NCBI GenBank assembly: GCA_963668655.2
Contig: CAXXPQ010000001.1
Span: 978,658 to 1,042,657, forward strand
DNA: 64,000 nt
From: G963668655 sp963668655
Lineage (GTDB): Bacteria > Myxococcota_A > SURF-8
Direction: 5' to 3'
Shown: piece after piece, positions 31,914 to 40,189 of the stretch
Position numbering within the stretch: position 1 is the stretch's first letter
How the letters are laid out: each line of letters opens with the position of its first letter
Made by a program: the position numbers and the translations under genes
The notes under the pieces: generated by a model
What the model was told of the DNA's origin: nothing
The model's input: the letters and a program-made list of their open reading frames with translations, nothing else
Databases searched by the model: none

Positions 31914-33881
31914 ATGATTCATCTCGTCGATCTCGTCATCGCCTATGCCAGCCAGACCGTGCTGGACCACATCGGCTGGCACATCGGTCCCAACGATCGC
32001 ATCGGTCTGGTGGGCAACAACGGTTCCGGCAAGTCCACGCTGATGAAGGCCATCGCGGGCATTCACGAGCCGGACGAAGGTCAGGTGGTGGCGGCCAAGT
32101 CCGTCACCTTCGGCTATCTGCCCCAGGACGGCGTAGTGCACGAAGGCCGCTCGCTGCTGGACGAAACGGCCTCCGTGTTCGGACGTGAGCGGGAATTGCA
32201 GCGGGAGGAAAAGCGGCTTCGGGAGGAACTGGACCGGGAGGACGACAGCACGGCCGAATATCGGCAAAAGGCCCGCCGCTTCGGCGAGATTCACGACGAA
32301 CTGGTGCAGCTTTCCGCCTACGAAATGGAAAGCCGGATCGAAAAGGTGTTGATCGGTCTGGGATTTCGCCACGAGGATCTTCCCCGCGACTGCTCCGAGT
32401 TCTCCGGCGGCTGGCAGATGCGCATCGCCCTTGCGAAGGTGCTGCTCCAGGAACCCAACATGCTGCTTCTGGACGAGCCCACCAATTATCTGGACCTGGA
32501 GGCCCGGGTCTTTCTGGAGAAATGGCTGAAGGACTACCCGAACGCCGTGCTGCTGGTCAGCCACGATCGCCATTTCCTGGACCAGGTGGTGGGCCGCATC
32601 TCCGAAATCCACGACGGCAAAATCACGGATTATCACTGCAATTACACGCGTTATCTGGTGGAACGGGAAGAGCGGCTGGAGCGGTTGCGGGCCCAGGCTG
32701 AGCGGGTGGCGGCGGAGCGGGTGCGCATCGAGGCGTTCATCAATCGTTTCCGTTACAAGGCGGACAAGGCCGCCATGGTCCAGTCTCGCGTCAAGATGCT
32801 GGAAAAACTGGATAAGGTCGAGATTCCGTCCGTCCGCAAGAAGATCAACTTCCGCTTTCCGCAACCCCGGCGCAGCGGGAAAATCGCCCTGGAGGGCATC
32901 GGGCTTTCCGCCCGCTACGGCGACGGGCCGGAAATCTTTTCCGGAGTGGATTTCAAGCTCATGCGCGGCGAGAAGGTGGCCCTGGTGGGCGTCAACGGCG
33001 CGGGAAAAACCACGTTGATCCGCCTGCTTGCCGGGGTGAAGGATGTCGCCTCCGGGGAACTCGTGCGCGGCTACAACATCGACATGGACTATTTCGCCCA
33101 GGAGGTCCACAAGCAGTTGGACCCGGAAGCTTCCGTTTACGAAACCCTGTCGCGCTCCGCTCCCTACGATCTGGTTCCCAAACTCCGCAATCTGCTGGGC
33201 GCTTTTCTCTTTTCCGGCGAGGACATCGACAAGAAAGTGGCCGTTCTGTCCGGCGGCGAGCGCAATCGCCTGGCCCTGGCGCGCATGCTTTTGGTTCCCA
33301 GCAATCTGCTGCTCATGGACGAGCCCACCAATCACCTGGATCTGGACGCCAAGGATGTTCTTTTAAACGCCCTGAAGCGTTTCGAGGGCACCATTCTTTT
33401 CGTTTCCCACGATCGGTATTTTCTGGATAACCTGGCCACCAAGGTCTACGCTATGGAGGATGGTCGTCTGACCGTCTATCCGGGAACCTATTCCGAATTT
33501 CTGGACCATCTGGAAAACCGCAAAACCCTCGATATCGCGGAGCATTCCAAGCTTGCCGAGAATGTCGCGGCGGCTTTGGAAAAGGATCTGTCCAAGGAAG
33601 AGAGGGTCAGAAAGTGGAAAGAGGACAAACAGCGCCAACGTGAGCGTCAGCGGCTGGAGCGTCGTGTGGCGGAACTGGAGGAAGGCATCGCCGCGAAGGA
33701 GCGCGGGGCGCACAACCTGCTCAAGCAGATGGCGGAACCCCAATACGCAACGAATTTCACGGAGTTGGAAAAGCTTTCCGAGTTGAAGGAAGCCATCGAG
33801 AAGGAACTGGGCACGCTCACCGCCGAATGGGAAGACCTTTCCCTGCAACTGGAGGAGCTTCAGGAGGATTCGGAGTCGTGA
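31914..33881 (+). CDS. ABC-F family ATPase (ribosome-associated translation factor)
   Basis: ABC-F proteins bind the ribosomal E site and rescue or regulate stalled translation; they have no membrane domain. The start at 31914 gives MIHLVDLVIAYASQTVLDHI, the usual beginning of the first ATPase domain. Two ATP-binding cassettes are visible: Walker A GNNGSGKST, signature FSGGWQMRIALAKVLL and Walker B LLLDEPTNYLD in the first, and GVNGAGKTT, LSGGERNRLALARMLL and LLMDEPTNHLD in the second. A charged linker with QSRVKMLEKLDKVEIP joins them, and a C-terminal coiled coil (about 560-655) follows. At 655 residues it resembles Uup or YheS more than EttA; the subfamily is not certain. Confidence 0.93.
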   Translation: MIHLVDLVIAYASQTVLDHIGWHIGPNDRIGLVGNNGSGKSTLMKAIAGIHEPDEGQVVAAKSVTFGYLPQDGVVHEGRSLLDETASVFGRERELQREEKRLREELDREDDSTAEYRQKARRFGEIHDELVQLSAYEMESRIEKVLIGLGFRHEDLPRDCSEFSGGWQMRIALAKVLLQEPNMLLLDEPTNYLDLEARVFLEKWLKDYPNAVLLVSHDRHFLDQVVGRISEIHDGKITDYHCNYTRYLVEREERLERLRAQAERVAAERVRIEAFINRFRYKADKAAMVQSRVKMLEKLDKVEIPSVRKKINFRFPQPRRSGKIALEGIGLSARYGDGPEIFSGVDFKLMRGEKVALVGVNGAGKTTLIRLLAGVKDVASGELVRGYNIDMDYFAQEVHKQLDPEASVYETLSRSAPYDLVPKLRNLLGAFLFSGEDIDKKVAVLSGGERNRLALARMLLVPSNLLLMDEPTNHLDLDAKDVLLNALKRFEGTILFVSHDRYFLDNLATKVYAMEDGRLTVYPGTYSEFLDHLENRKTLDIAEHSKLAENVAAALEKDLSKEERVRKWKEDKQRQRERQRLERRVAELEEGIAAKERGAHNLLKQMAEPQYATNFTELEKLSELKEAIEKELGTLTAEWEDLSLQLEELQEDSES

Positions 33882-33983
33882 TTTTATCCGGAACGGGCGG
33901 GATGGAATTCATGGACAAATGTTATTCCGGGATGTTATTATGGAAAAAGTCTGCTTGAATCAACGGCTTGGAGAGGCGTTTTC

Positions 33984-34604
33984 ATGAAAGTCGAACTGTT
34001 CACCGTGGGGCCGTTTCAGGAAAACACGTATGTTCTCTGGGACGAGGAAACGAAAAAGACCTTTATCATCGATCCCGGCGGGGAAAACCGACGGGTGCTT
34101 TCCTACCTGGAGCGCAACGGGCTTTCCGTGGAGGCGATCATCAATACTCACGGGCACGTGGACCACATCGCCGGGGTGCGGGAGTTGCAGGAAACATTGA
34201 ACGTCCCGTTCATGATTCACCCGGACGACGAAATCGTGGTGAAGCACGCCTCGGAGTCCGCCGCCTTTTTCGGCATGTCCTTCGAGGGGATTCCCCAAAT
34301 CGACGATTACCTGGAAGACGGACAGATTCTTACCCTGGGAAAGAATGAAATCAAGGTGTTGCACACGCCCGGGCATTCTCCCGGCGGCGTCTGTTTCCTC
34401 ACCGGAGAGGACGTTTTCGTGGGCGACACCCTGTTCGCCATGTCCGTCGGCCGCTCGGATCTTCCCGGGGGCTCCCATCGCACGCTGATCGACTCCATTC
34501 GGACCCGGCTTCTGGTGCTGGACGATCATTTTCGCGCCCATCCCGGCCACGGTCCCGGCACGACCATCGGCCAGGAGCGGCGCATGAATCCCTTTCTCTC
34601 CTGA
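33984..34604 (+). CDS. Metallo-beta-lactamase-fold hydrolase, glyoxalase II-like
   Basis: A 206-residue binuclear-metal hydrolase. It opens MKVELFTVGPFQENTYVLWD, the pattern of short glyoxalase II-like (YcbL-type) proteins, and has the metal motif THGHVDH near residue 54, then HTPGHSPGGVCFL, VGDTLFAMSVGRSDLPGG and the C-terminal HPGHGPGTTIGQE, so all metal ligands are present. It may hydrolyse S-lactoylglutathione or another thioester, but small members of the family have varied substrates. The gene begins a run with the Lon-N protein, def, fmt and rsmB, mostly with gaps under 25 bases. Confidence 0.88.
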   Translation: MKVELFTVGPFQENTYVLWDEETKKTFIIDPGGENRRVLSYLERNGLSVEAIINTHGHVDHIAGVRELQETLNVPFMIHPDDEIVVKHASESAAFFGMSFEGIPQIDDYLEDGQILTLGKNEIKVLHTPGHSPGGVCFLTGEDVFVGDTLFAMSVGRSDLPGGSHRTLIDSIRTRLLVLDDHFRAHPGHGPGTTIGQERRMNPFLS

Positions 34605-34622
34605 GCGGGACGAGGTTTCTCC

Positions 34623-35300
34623 ATGTCCTCCACGCCTCCCTATCTGCCGGTTCTGACGTTGCCGAACACGGTGCTGTATCCGGGGGCGGACATGCCGCTC
34701 AGGATCTACGAGCCCAACCAGCGCATCATGATTATGGATGTCCTGAACACGGACAAGCTCCTGGTCATCACGGTGATGAAAAACACCTGGCTGGAGAACG
34801 ACTTTGAAAATCCGGAGCTTTACACCGTCGGCACCCTGGCCACCGTCAATACCAGCCGCCAGCTCGTGGACGGAAGCTACAACATTTTCGTTCACGGAAA
34901 CCGACGGGTAACCCTGGGAGAGACGCTTCCCCGGCGTCCCTATCTTTTGAAACAGATTGCGCCGCTGGACGAGAAGCCGGAAACGGATCCGCCCGCGGAG
35001 ATCTTCGAGCCGGTTCGGGAACGGATCGTACGTTTCTTCAGTCAGGCGGCCTGGCAGGGCGTGATCGGGCCCTTTCCCATGGGGGCGATGGATCGCATGG
35101 CCAAGACCCGCCCGGCCAACTTCATCGCGCTGACGTCCGCCCTTCTGGGACTGACCACGGACCAGCAGCAGATGATTCTGGAACTGGGCTCCACCATGGA
35201 GCGCATGCACGGGTTGGAGGACGCCCTGCACGCCCGGCTGCTCATCAACGCCAGCCTGGGCGACCGGCCCGCGTATTCGGACGGCGATCAGTCCCATTGA
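34623..35300 (+). CDS. Lon N-terminal (substrate-binding) domain protein
   Basis: A 225-residue protein made only of the N-terminal substrate-recognition domain of Lon protease. LPVLTLPNTVLYPGADMPLRIYEPNQRIMI and GTLATVNTSRQLVDGSYNIFVHGNRRV are clear matches; there is no AAA or protease domain. Such stand-alone Lon-N proteins are widespread, and their function is not established. It lies 18 bases after the glyoxalase-like gene and 21 bases before def, so it is probably co-transcribed with them. Confidence 0.88.
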   Translation: MSSTPPYLPVLTLPNTVLYPGADMPLRIYEPNQRIMIMDVLNTDKLLVITVMKNTWLENDFENPELYTVGTLATVNTSRQLVDGSYNIFVHGNRRVTLGETLPRRPYLLKQIAPLDEKPETDPPAEIFEPVRERIVRFFSQAAWQGVIGPFPMGAMDRMAKTRPANFIALTSALLGLTTDQQQMILELGSTMERMHGLEDALHARLLINASLGDRPAYSDGDQSH

Positions 35301-35321
35301 TGGCGAGAACGAGGAAAACCC

Positions 35322-35852
35322 ATGGCCGTACTTGAAATTCTGGAATATCCCGACAAGCGGTTGAAGACCGCCTGCCAGCCCCTGGAACGCATCGACGACG
35401 ACATCCGCCGCCTGGCCGCCGACATGGCCGAAACCATGTATGTCGCGCCCGGAATCGGATTGGCCGCTACTCAGGTGGGAGCGCCCGTGCGAATGCTGAC
35501 CTGCGACGTGACCGCGCCGGAAGAGGAAAACCGGCTGTACACCGTCATCAATCCGCGCATCGTGGAAGCCGACGGAAAAATCGTGTACGAGGAAGGCTGC
35601 CTCTCCGTCCCGGGCGTCTTCGAGGAAGTGGAACGGGCCGCCCGGATCACCCTGGAATACATGGATCTGGAGGGCCGGGACCAGGTTCTGGAGGCGGAAG
35701 GGCTTCTGGCCATCTGTCTCCAGCACGAAATCGACCACCTGGACGGCAAGCTGTTCATCGACCGGCTTTCTTCGCTGAAACGCAAACTGGCGGTGCGCAA
35801 GCTGGAGCGCTTCAAGGAAGAGCGCGAGAGAAGATCGGAAGATGAAGGTTGA
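35322..35852 (+). CDS. def: Peptide deformylase
   Basis: Removes the formyl group from the N-terminus of new proteins. The 176-residue product has the three deformylase motifs: GIGLAATQVG (44-53), EGCLSVPG with metal-ligand Cys93, and QHEIDHLDG (134-142) with His135, Glu136 and His139. It overlaps the fmt start by 11 bases, the standard def-fmt pairing for formyl-methionine metabolism. The length and all active-site residues are normal for a bacterial type 1 enzyme. Confidence 0.97.
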   Translation: MAVLEILEYPDKRLKTACQPLERIDDDIRRLAADMAETMYVAPGIGLAATQVGAPVRMLTCDVTAPEEENRLYTVINPRIVEADGKIVYEEGCLSVPGVFEEVERAARITLEYMDLEGRDQVLEAEGLLAICLQHEIDHLDGKLFIDRLSSLKRKLAVRKLERFKEERERRSEDEG

Positions 35853-36792
35853 GCGCCTGATCTATTTCGGCACGCCGGAGATTTCCGTTCCGGCCCTGGA
35901 CGCCCTGCTGAACGCCGGCTACGACGTGGCCGCCGTGGTCACCCAACCCGACAGCACCAAGGGGAGAAACCGCCGCAAGCGGCTTCCCTCCCCCGTGAAG
36001 GTCCGGGCTCTGGAGCATGACCTGCCCGTCCTGCAACCCGAATCCGCCAAGGACGAAGCCTTCCGAAAGGAACTGGAGGCGTTGCGGGCGGACGCGTTCT
36101 GCGTATTTGCCTACGGCCGGATCCTCCCCCGGGCCGTGCTGGATCTTCCCCTCGGAGGCTGTTACAACGCCCACGCTTCCCTGCTTCCGAAACTTCGTGG
36201 ATCCGCTCCCATGAACTGGAGCATTCTGAACGGAGACGACGTAACGGGAATGAGCGTACAGCGCATGGTTCTGCGCATGGACGCCGGGCCGGTCTGCTGG
36301 AGCGAGGAAACGCCCCTGGATCCCCGGGAAACGGTGGCCTCGCTGACCGAGAAAATGAAACCGCTGGCGGGAAAAGGGCTGATCGCGACCCTGCGCGCCC
36401 TGGCGGACGATCGGTTGTGTCCCGTGGCCCAGGACGAGGAACGGGCCACTTTCGCTCCCATGTTGCAAAAGGAAGACGGCGAAATCGACTGGACGTGCTC
36501 GGCCGAGGAGATCGACCGCCGGGTGCGCGGCCTGTTTCCCTGGCCGAGCGCCCGCACGGCGCTGCGCGGCGAACGTGTCACGCTGCATGTCGCCGACCCG
36601 CTACCGGAGAATACGAACGCCGTTCCGGGAGAAGTCGTCCGGGTCGGAAAGGACGGCATCCGGGTGGCCTGCGGGCGGGGCTCGCTGCTCATCCGCGAGT
36701 TGCAGTGCGAGGGTAGAAAAAGGCTTTGCGCGGAGGCGTTTCTCTGTGGAAAGAAACTGGCTTCCGGTGAACGTTTCGGGAAAGACGTCTGA
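35842..36792 (+). CDS. fmt: Methionyl-tRNA formyltransferase
   Basis: Formylates initiator Met-tRNA using 10-formyl-THF. The 316-residue protein starts IYFGTPEISVPALDALL, carries VVTQPDSTKGRNRRKRLPSPVK, the catalytic region CYNAHASLLPKLRGSAPMNW (Asn-His with the SLLPxxRGxAP motif) and MVLRMDAGPVCW (Asp). A C-terminal OB-fold-like domain (about 205-316) follows. Trp-Ser replace the more usual residues after RGSAPMN, a minor change. It overlaps def by 11 bases; rsmB follows after 59 bases. Confidence 0.96.
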   Translation: MKVERLIYFGTPEISVPALDALLNAGYDVAAVVTQPDSTKGRNRRKRLPSPVKVRALEHDLPVLQPESAKDEAFRKELEALRADAFCVFAYGRILPRAVLDLPLGGCYNAHASLLPKLRGSAPMNWSILNGDDVTGMSVQRMVLRMDAGPVCWSEETPLDPRETVASLTEKMKPLAGKGLIATLRALADDRLCPVAQDEERATFAPMLQKEDGEIDWTCSAEEIDRRVRGLFPWPSARTALRGERVTLHVADPLPENTNAVPGEVVRVGKDGIRVACGRGSLLIRELQCEGRKRLCAEAFLCGKKLASGERFGKDV

Positions 36793-36851
36793 CTCCCGCC
36801 GGATCGCGACAAGCCGGAAAATCAAATCCTAATCGAACGGGAAAAACCTCC

Positions 36852-38234
36852 ATGGACGCCCGAATCACCGCCTTCCGAGTGCTCTCCCGCGTGGAGCGGG
36901 ACGCCGCCTATTCCAACCTGGCGCTGTTCGGGGAACTCAATCGTTCCATGGCGGGCGAGTCGGACGAAAACCTGGACGCCGATCGCCGCCTGGCCACGGA
37001 ACTGGTCTACGGCGTCCTTCGCAATCGGCGCATGCTGGATGTCTGGTTTGCGTATCTCGCCGAGCGGCCCCCGGCGAAGATCGACCCGGCGGTGCGGCAC
37101 GTTCTGCGGCTGGCTCTCTACCAGCTTCTTCATCTGGACCGCATGCCCCAACATGCCGTTTTGTCCGAAAGCGGGCAAATTCTCCGCAAGACGAAGCGCA
37201 AACACGCGGTAGGGTTCGTCAACGCGCTTTTGCGGCGCTTCCTGCGCGAACAGCGCGCCGGGACCGGCCCGGCATTGCCCGAGGATCCCTTTCTGCGGCT
37301 GGCGCTGCTCCAATCCATCCCCGACTGGATCCTTCTGCGCTGGAAGGTGGAGGAGGAGAAGCACACCGACGATTCCAAGCGTCTTCTGGGTCGCCTGACC
37401 GTTCGGGCGGAGCAGGCCAATCGCCCCGCGCCACTGGTCCTGGCCGTCAACCCCTTGAAATCGAACGGAAAAGATCTGATTCGGGATCTGGCCGCGCTCG
37501 GCGCGGAGGCACGGACGGGAGAAAACGTTCCGGAGGCCGTTCAAGTGCTTTCCGGCGGCATCGGTCCGGTGTTGCCGCTGATCGAAGACGGCCGGGCGCA
37601 CGTCATGGACGAGGCCGCGCAACTCGTCGTGGATCTGCTTGGGCCGGAAGAAGGCGAAAATATTCTGGATCTCTGCGCCGCGCCCGGCGGAAAAAGCCTG
37701 GTCCTCGCCGGGCGGGTGGGATCGAAGGGACGCGTTCTGTCCGTGGACCTTTCCGAGGCGAAGCTGAAACTTCTGGCCGAACAGGCCCGGCGGCACGGCT
37801 TCGGCTGGATCGAAACGGAGGTTCGGGACGCCACGCAGCCCTGGCCGGACGAACTCTCCGGAAGTTTCGACCGAATTCTGATCGACGCGCCCTGCACGGC
37901 CCTGGGCGTTCTGCGGCGGCATCCGGAGATCCGCTGGCGTAGAAAGGAATCCGACGTGGCGGAGATGGCCCACACCGCCCGGGAAATCGCCGTTCGGGCC
38001 CGGCCGCTCCTGAAGCCGGGCGGCGTGCTGGTTTTCTCGGTCTGCACCACCACTGCGGAGGAAGGGCCGAATCAGTTCCGGAAGCTTCTGGACATGGGCG
38101 GCTGGACGCCGGAGCGTCCCCCGGGCGTGGCCGAGGGGCTTTGGCGCACGGAAGGCGGCCTGGAATGGATGGACACCTCCCTGGATCCGCGCCTGGACGG
38201 ATTCACGGCCTTCCGACTTCGCAAGTCGTTGTAA
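36852..38234 (+). CDS. rsmB: RsmB, 16S rRNA m5C967 methyltransferase
   Basis: Methylates C967 of 16S rRNA with SAM. The 460-residue protein has an N-terminal NusB-like RNA-binding domain (about 1-140, beginning DARITAFRVLSRVERDAAYSN). The methyltransferase domain follows with the SAM-binding DLCAAPGGKSLVLAG, the DAPCTALGVLRRHPEIRW motif containing one catalytic Cys, and VFSVCTT carrying the second Cys used for the covalent intermediate. It completes the def-fmt-rsmB group, which is conserved in many bacteria. A repeat-like structure follows it. Confidence 0.95.
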   Translation: MDARITAFRVLSRVERDAAYSNLALFGELNRSMAGESDENLDADRRLATELVYGVLRNRRMLDVWFAYLAERPPAKIDPAVRHVLRLALYQLLHLDRMPQHAVLSESGQILRKTKRKHAVGFVNALLRRFLREQRAGTGPALPEDPFLRLALLQSIPDWILLRWKVEEEKHTDDSKRLLGRLTVRAEQANRPAPLVLAVNPLKSNGKDLIRDLAALGAEARTGENVPEAVQVLSGGIGPVLPLIEDGRAHVMDEAAQLVVDLLGPEEGENILDLCAAPGGKSLVLAGRVGSKGRVLSVDLSEAKLKLLAEQARRHGFGWIETEVRDATQPWPDELSGSFDRILIDAPCTALGVLRRHPEIRWRRKESDVAEMAHTAREIAVRARPLLKPGGVLVFSVCTTTAEEGPNQFRKLLDMGGWTPERPPGVAEGLWRTEGGLEWMDTSLDPRLDGFTAFRLRKSL

Positions 38235-38245
38235 ATTCTAATATC

Positions 38246-38396
38246 TTATTTGCTTTCTTTCAGCGATGCAAAGGCGCTCATCCCGAGTGCCGCCAAGTGG
38301 GCGGTTTATCGAGGGACGCGCCGCTCGTGGCTCGAACCAATGTCGCTTCGCAAATCACTCGCCATGAGCGGTTGGTATTTCGATAAGAGCAAATAA
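38246..38396. repeat. Inverted-repeat-bounded 151-base element
   Basis: TTATTTGCT (38246-38254) and AGCAAATAA (38388-38396) are perfect 9-base terminal inverted repeats. Inside, CGCTCAT (38275-38281) pairs with ATGAGCG (38364-38370), and a TTATCGA near 38306 can pair with TCGATAA near 38380, crossing the previous pair. It resembles a MITE-like or structured RNA element in the 251-base gap between convergent rsmB and the cNMP gene. No second copy was seen in this window. Confidence 0.5.
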
Positions 38397-38485
38397 AAAA
38401 CCGTCTTTTTGAGATGGCTTCTATTCAAAAATGTTCTTGTAACCTGCTGAGATCGCGGTGAAAAACGGACGAAATGCCTTCGCCG

Positions 38486-39265
38486 TCAGCTGGCCATTTC
38501 CCGGTCCAGCAGGGCCAGTCGGTTGGACAGGTTGCGGGCGATCTCGATCAGGGCCTTGGGGTTGCTTTCGGCGATGCGGTCGAAGTCCCCGCCCTCGAAG
38601 ACCATCACTTCGCAGCGGGTGTGAGCGCTGACGGTGGCGCTGCGGGGTTCGCCGGTCAGGCGGGCCATTTCGCCGAAAACCTCGTTTTCCCCAATCCGTC
38701 CCACCCGGGTTTCGTCCACGAAAACATCCGCCGTGCCGTTGATCATGGAAAAGACATCCTGGTCCGTGGCGCCTTGCCGAATGATGACGTCGCCCGGATC
38801 GAAGGTGCGCACCTGGAAGGAAGGCCGGCGGTTGCCGGGCAGGTTGGCGGACAGAAGCGACTGGAAAAGGGCCGTCTGCACGGCGATGTACTCCATCAGG
38901 ATCTCGAAGCGTCCGGCGTCCTTGCGGATTTTCTTCAGCGTCTTTTCCTTGTCGAAAATATCCAGACGGACGGCGAAATCCAGGCTGGATTCCAGGTTGG
39001 TGACGCCGAAGGCGTTTTCCAGGCCGATGAGTTCGCCGGGATCGTAGTGGAAGAGCAGCACGCCGTTGAAGTTGGCCGGGACATTGCCGTCGGTGAGGCG
39101 GAAGAATTTCTCGGAACCGGCGGATGGCCCCGTCAGGATTTCGCCCTTGGAGATCAGGACGTTCGAATCAGCGACCTTCAGGCCGTCCAGCAATTCCTCC
39201 GCCAGGCGATGACTCCGGGCGGTCAATTCCTCGAATTCGGGTCCAACCTGCGCCACCGTGAACAT
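38486..39265 (-). CDS. Cyclic-nucleotide-binding domain protein
   Basis: The start at 39265 (MFTVAQVGPEFEELT) follows GGAGGTGCTTT, giving 259 residues. The C-terminal part (about 155-255) is a clear CAP-like effector domain: FDPGDVIIRQGATDQDVFSMINGTADVF and the phosphate-binding cassette GEMARLTGEPRSATVSA, with the Arg that contacts the cyclic nucleotide phosphate. The N-terminal part is likely a second, degenerate beta-barrel (LISKGEILTGPSAGSEKFF). No helix-turn-helix, kinase or channel follows, so it is a signalling domain without visible output. The gene is divergent from nuoE and has a terminator-like hairpin in its leader. Confidence 0.82.
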   Translation of the reverse strand: MFTVAQVGPEFEELTARSHRLAEELLDGLKVADSNVLISKGEILTGPSAGSEKFFRLTDGNVPANFNGVLLFHYDPGELIGLENAFGVTNLESSLDFAVRLDIFDKEKTLKKIRKDAGRFEILMEYIAVQTALFQSLLSANLPGNRRPSFQVRTFDPGDVIIRQGATDQDVFSMINGTADVFVDETRVGRIGENEVFGEMARLTGEPRSATVSAHTRCEVMVFEGGDFDRIAESNPKALIEIARNLSNRLALLDREMAS

Positions 39266-39282
39266 AAAGCACCTCCATAGGG

Positions 39283-39344
39283 AAAAAACGTCTCTGCTCG
39301 GTCGGATGAAGGGTCCGGATGGTTCCGGAAGGGAGGCAGAGACG
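39283..39344 (-). terminator. Terminator-like hairpin in the leader of the cNMP-binding gene
   Basis: On the - strand CGTCTCTGC (39344-39336) pairs with GCAGAGACG (39297-39289) and is followed by TTTTTT (39288-39283), ending about 17 bases before the ATG at 39265. The 38-base loop contains further CCGG self-complementarity. In this position it could act as a transcription attenuator. Confidence 0.55.
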
Positions 39345-39543
39345 GACTCTCTATTATCATTCGGCGTTTTGTCCGAGAAATTGAGTATTTCCATCGGTTT
39401 GCTGGAAGCTCCGGAGGCGGGGGCCGACGCGGAGCGGCGGCGGGAGGCGATTTCCGGCGGATGGCGGGGGACAAGACGACATAAGGTGGTGGAATGATTT
39501 CGATAAAGCGAAGGAATACAGGGGGTTTGCTTGCCGATTCCTC

Positions 39544-39572
39544 TTGACAAACCGCCGACTTTGCCATAAAAC
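39544..39572 (+). promoter_or_regulatory. Sigma-70-like promoter for the nuo operon
   Basis: A perfect -35 TTGACA (39544-39549), a 17-base spacer and TAAAAC (39567-39572) lie about 130 bases before the nuoE ATG. Confidence 0.5.
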
Positions 39573-39701
39573 CCAAGGCCGTGCACCCAGGTGCTCAAGT
39601 TGCAAACGTTTCCGGATGAAGATGTGTTTTCGTGGGTTCGACGGATCCGCTTCCGGGTATTCGTGGCCCTTTCGATCCCATAACAGCAGACAGGTAGAAC
39701 T

Positions 39702-40175
39702 ATGGCGCTGGAGTTCTCTGCGGAGTCGGAGAAGCGAATCAACGAAGCCCTTGACGAGTATTACAACACGCAAGCGGCATTGATTCCGGTACTTTACATT
39801 GCCCAGGACGAATTCGGCCCCGTAACGCCGGAAGTGATGGACCTGGTGGCGAAACGGCTGGAACTGCCCCGCATGTTCGTGGAGGCGGTGGCCAGCTTCT
39901 ACACGATGTATCTGAAAAAGCCCTTCGGCCGCCACCACATCCAGGTCTGCCGCACCCTGAGCTGTCACATGGCCGGAGCCCAGAACATCGTGGCGCACAT
40001 CAAGAAGAAGCTGGAACTGGAAGCCGGAGGCGTGACACCGGACGGCAAGTTCTCCCTGGAGGAAGTGGAGTGCCTGGCCATGTGCGGCAGCGCGCCGGCC
40101 ATGATTATCAATAAAACCAATTACGAGAATCTCACCATCGAGAAGGTGGACGAGATCCTCGACAATCTCGACTGA
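39702..40175 (+). CDS. nuoE: NuoE, complex I 24 kDa subunit
   Basis: Part of the NADH-oxidising module of complex I. The 157-residue protein has a thioredoxin-like ferredoxin fold with the 2Fe-2S (N1a) ligands C83-x4-C88 in CRTLSC and C124-x3-C128 in ECLAMCG. The N-terminal helical part (INEALDEYYNTQAALIPVLYIAQDEFG) is typical. It is the first gene of the operon, with a promoter upstream, and is followed 14 bases later by nuoF. All four cysteines are present. Confidence 0.95.
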   Translation: MALEFSAESEKRINEALDEYYNTQAALIPVLYIAQDEFGPVTPEVMDLVAKRLELPRMFVEAVASFYTMYLKKPFGRHHIQVCRTLSCHMAGAQNIVAHIKKKLELEAGGVTPDGKFSLEEVECLAMCGSAPAMIINKTNYENLTIEKVDEILDNLD

Positions 40176-40189
40176 GGCGGGGAGACGCC

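Larger units (their letters stand above)
39266..39701. other. 436-base divergent intergenic region (cNMP gene / nuoE)
   Basis: No gene is seen. It contains the leader hairpin of the cNMP gene (39283-39344, - strand) and a sigma-70-like promoter for the nuo operon (39544-39572). The stretch at 39400-39500 is G-rich and otherwise featureless. Confidence 0.5.
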
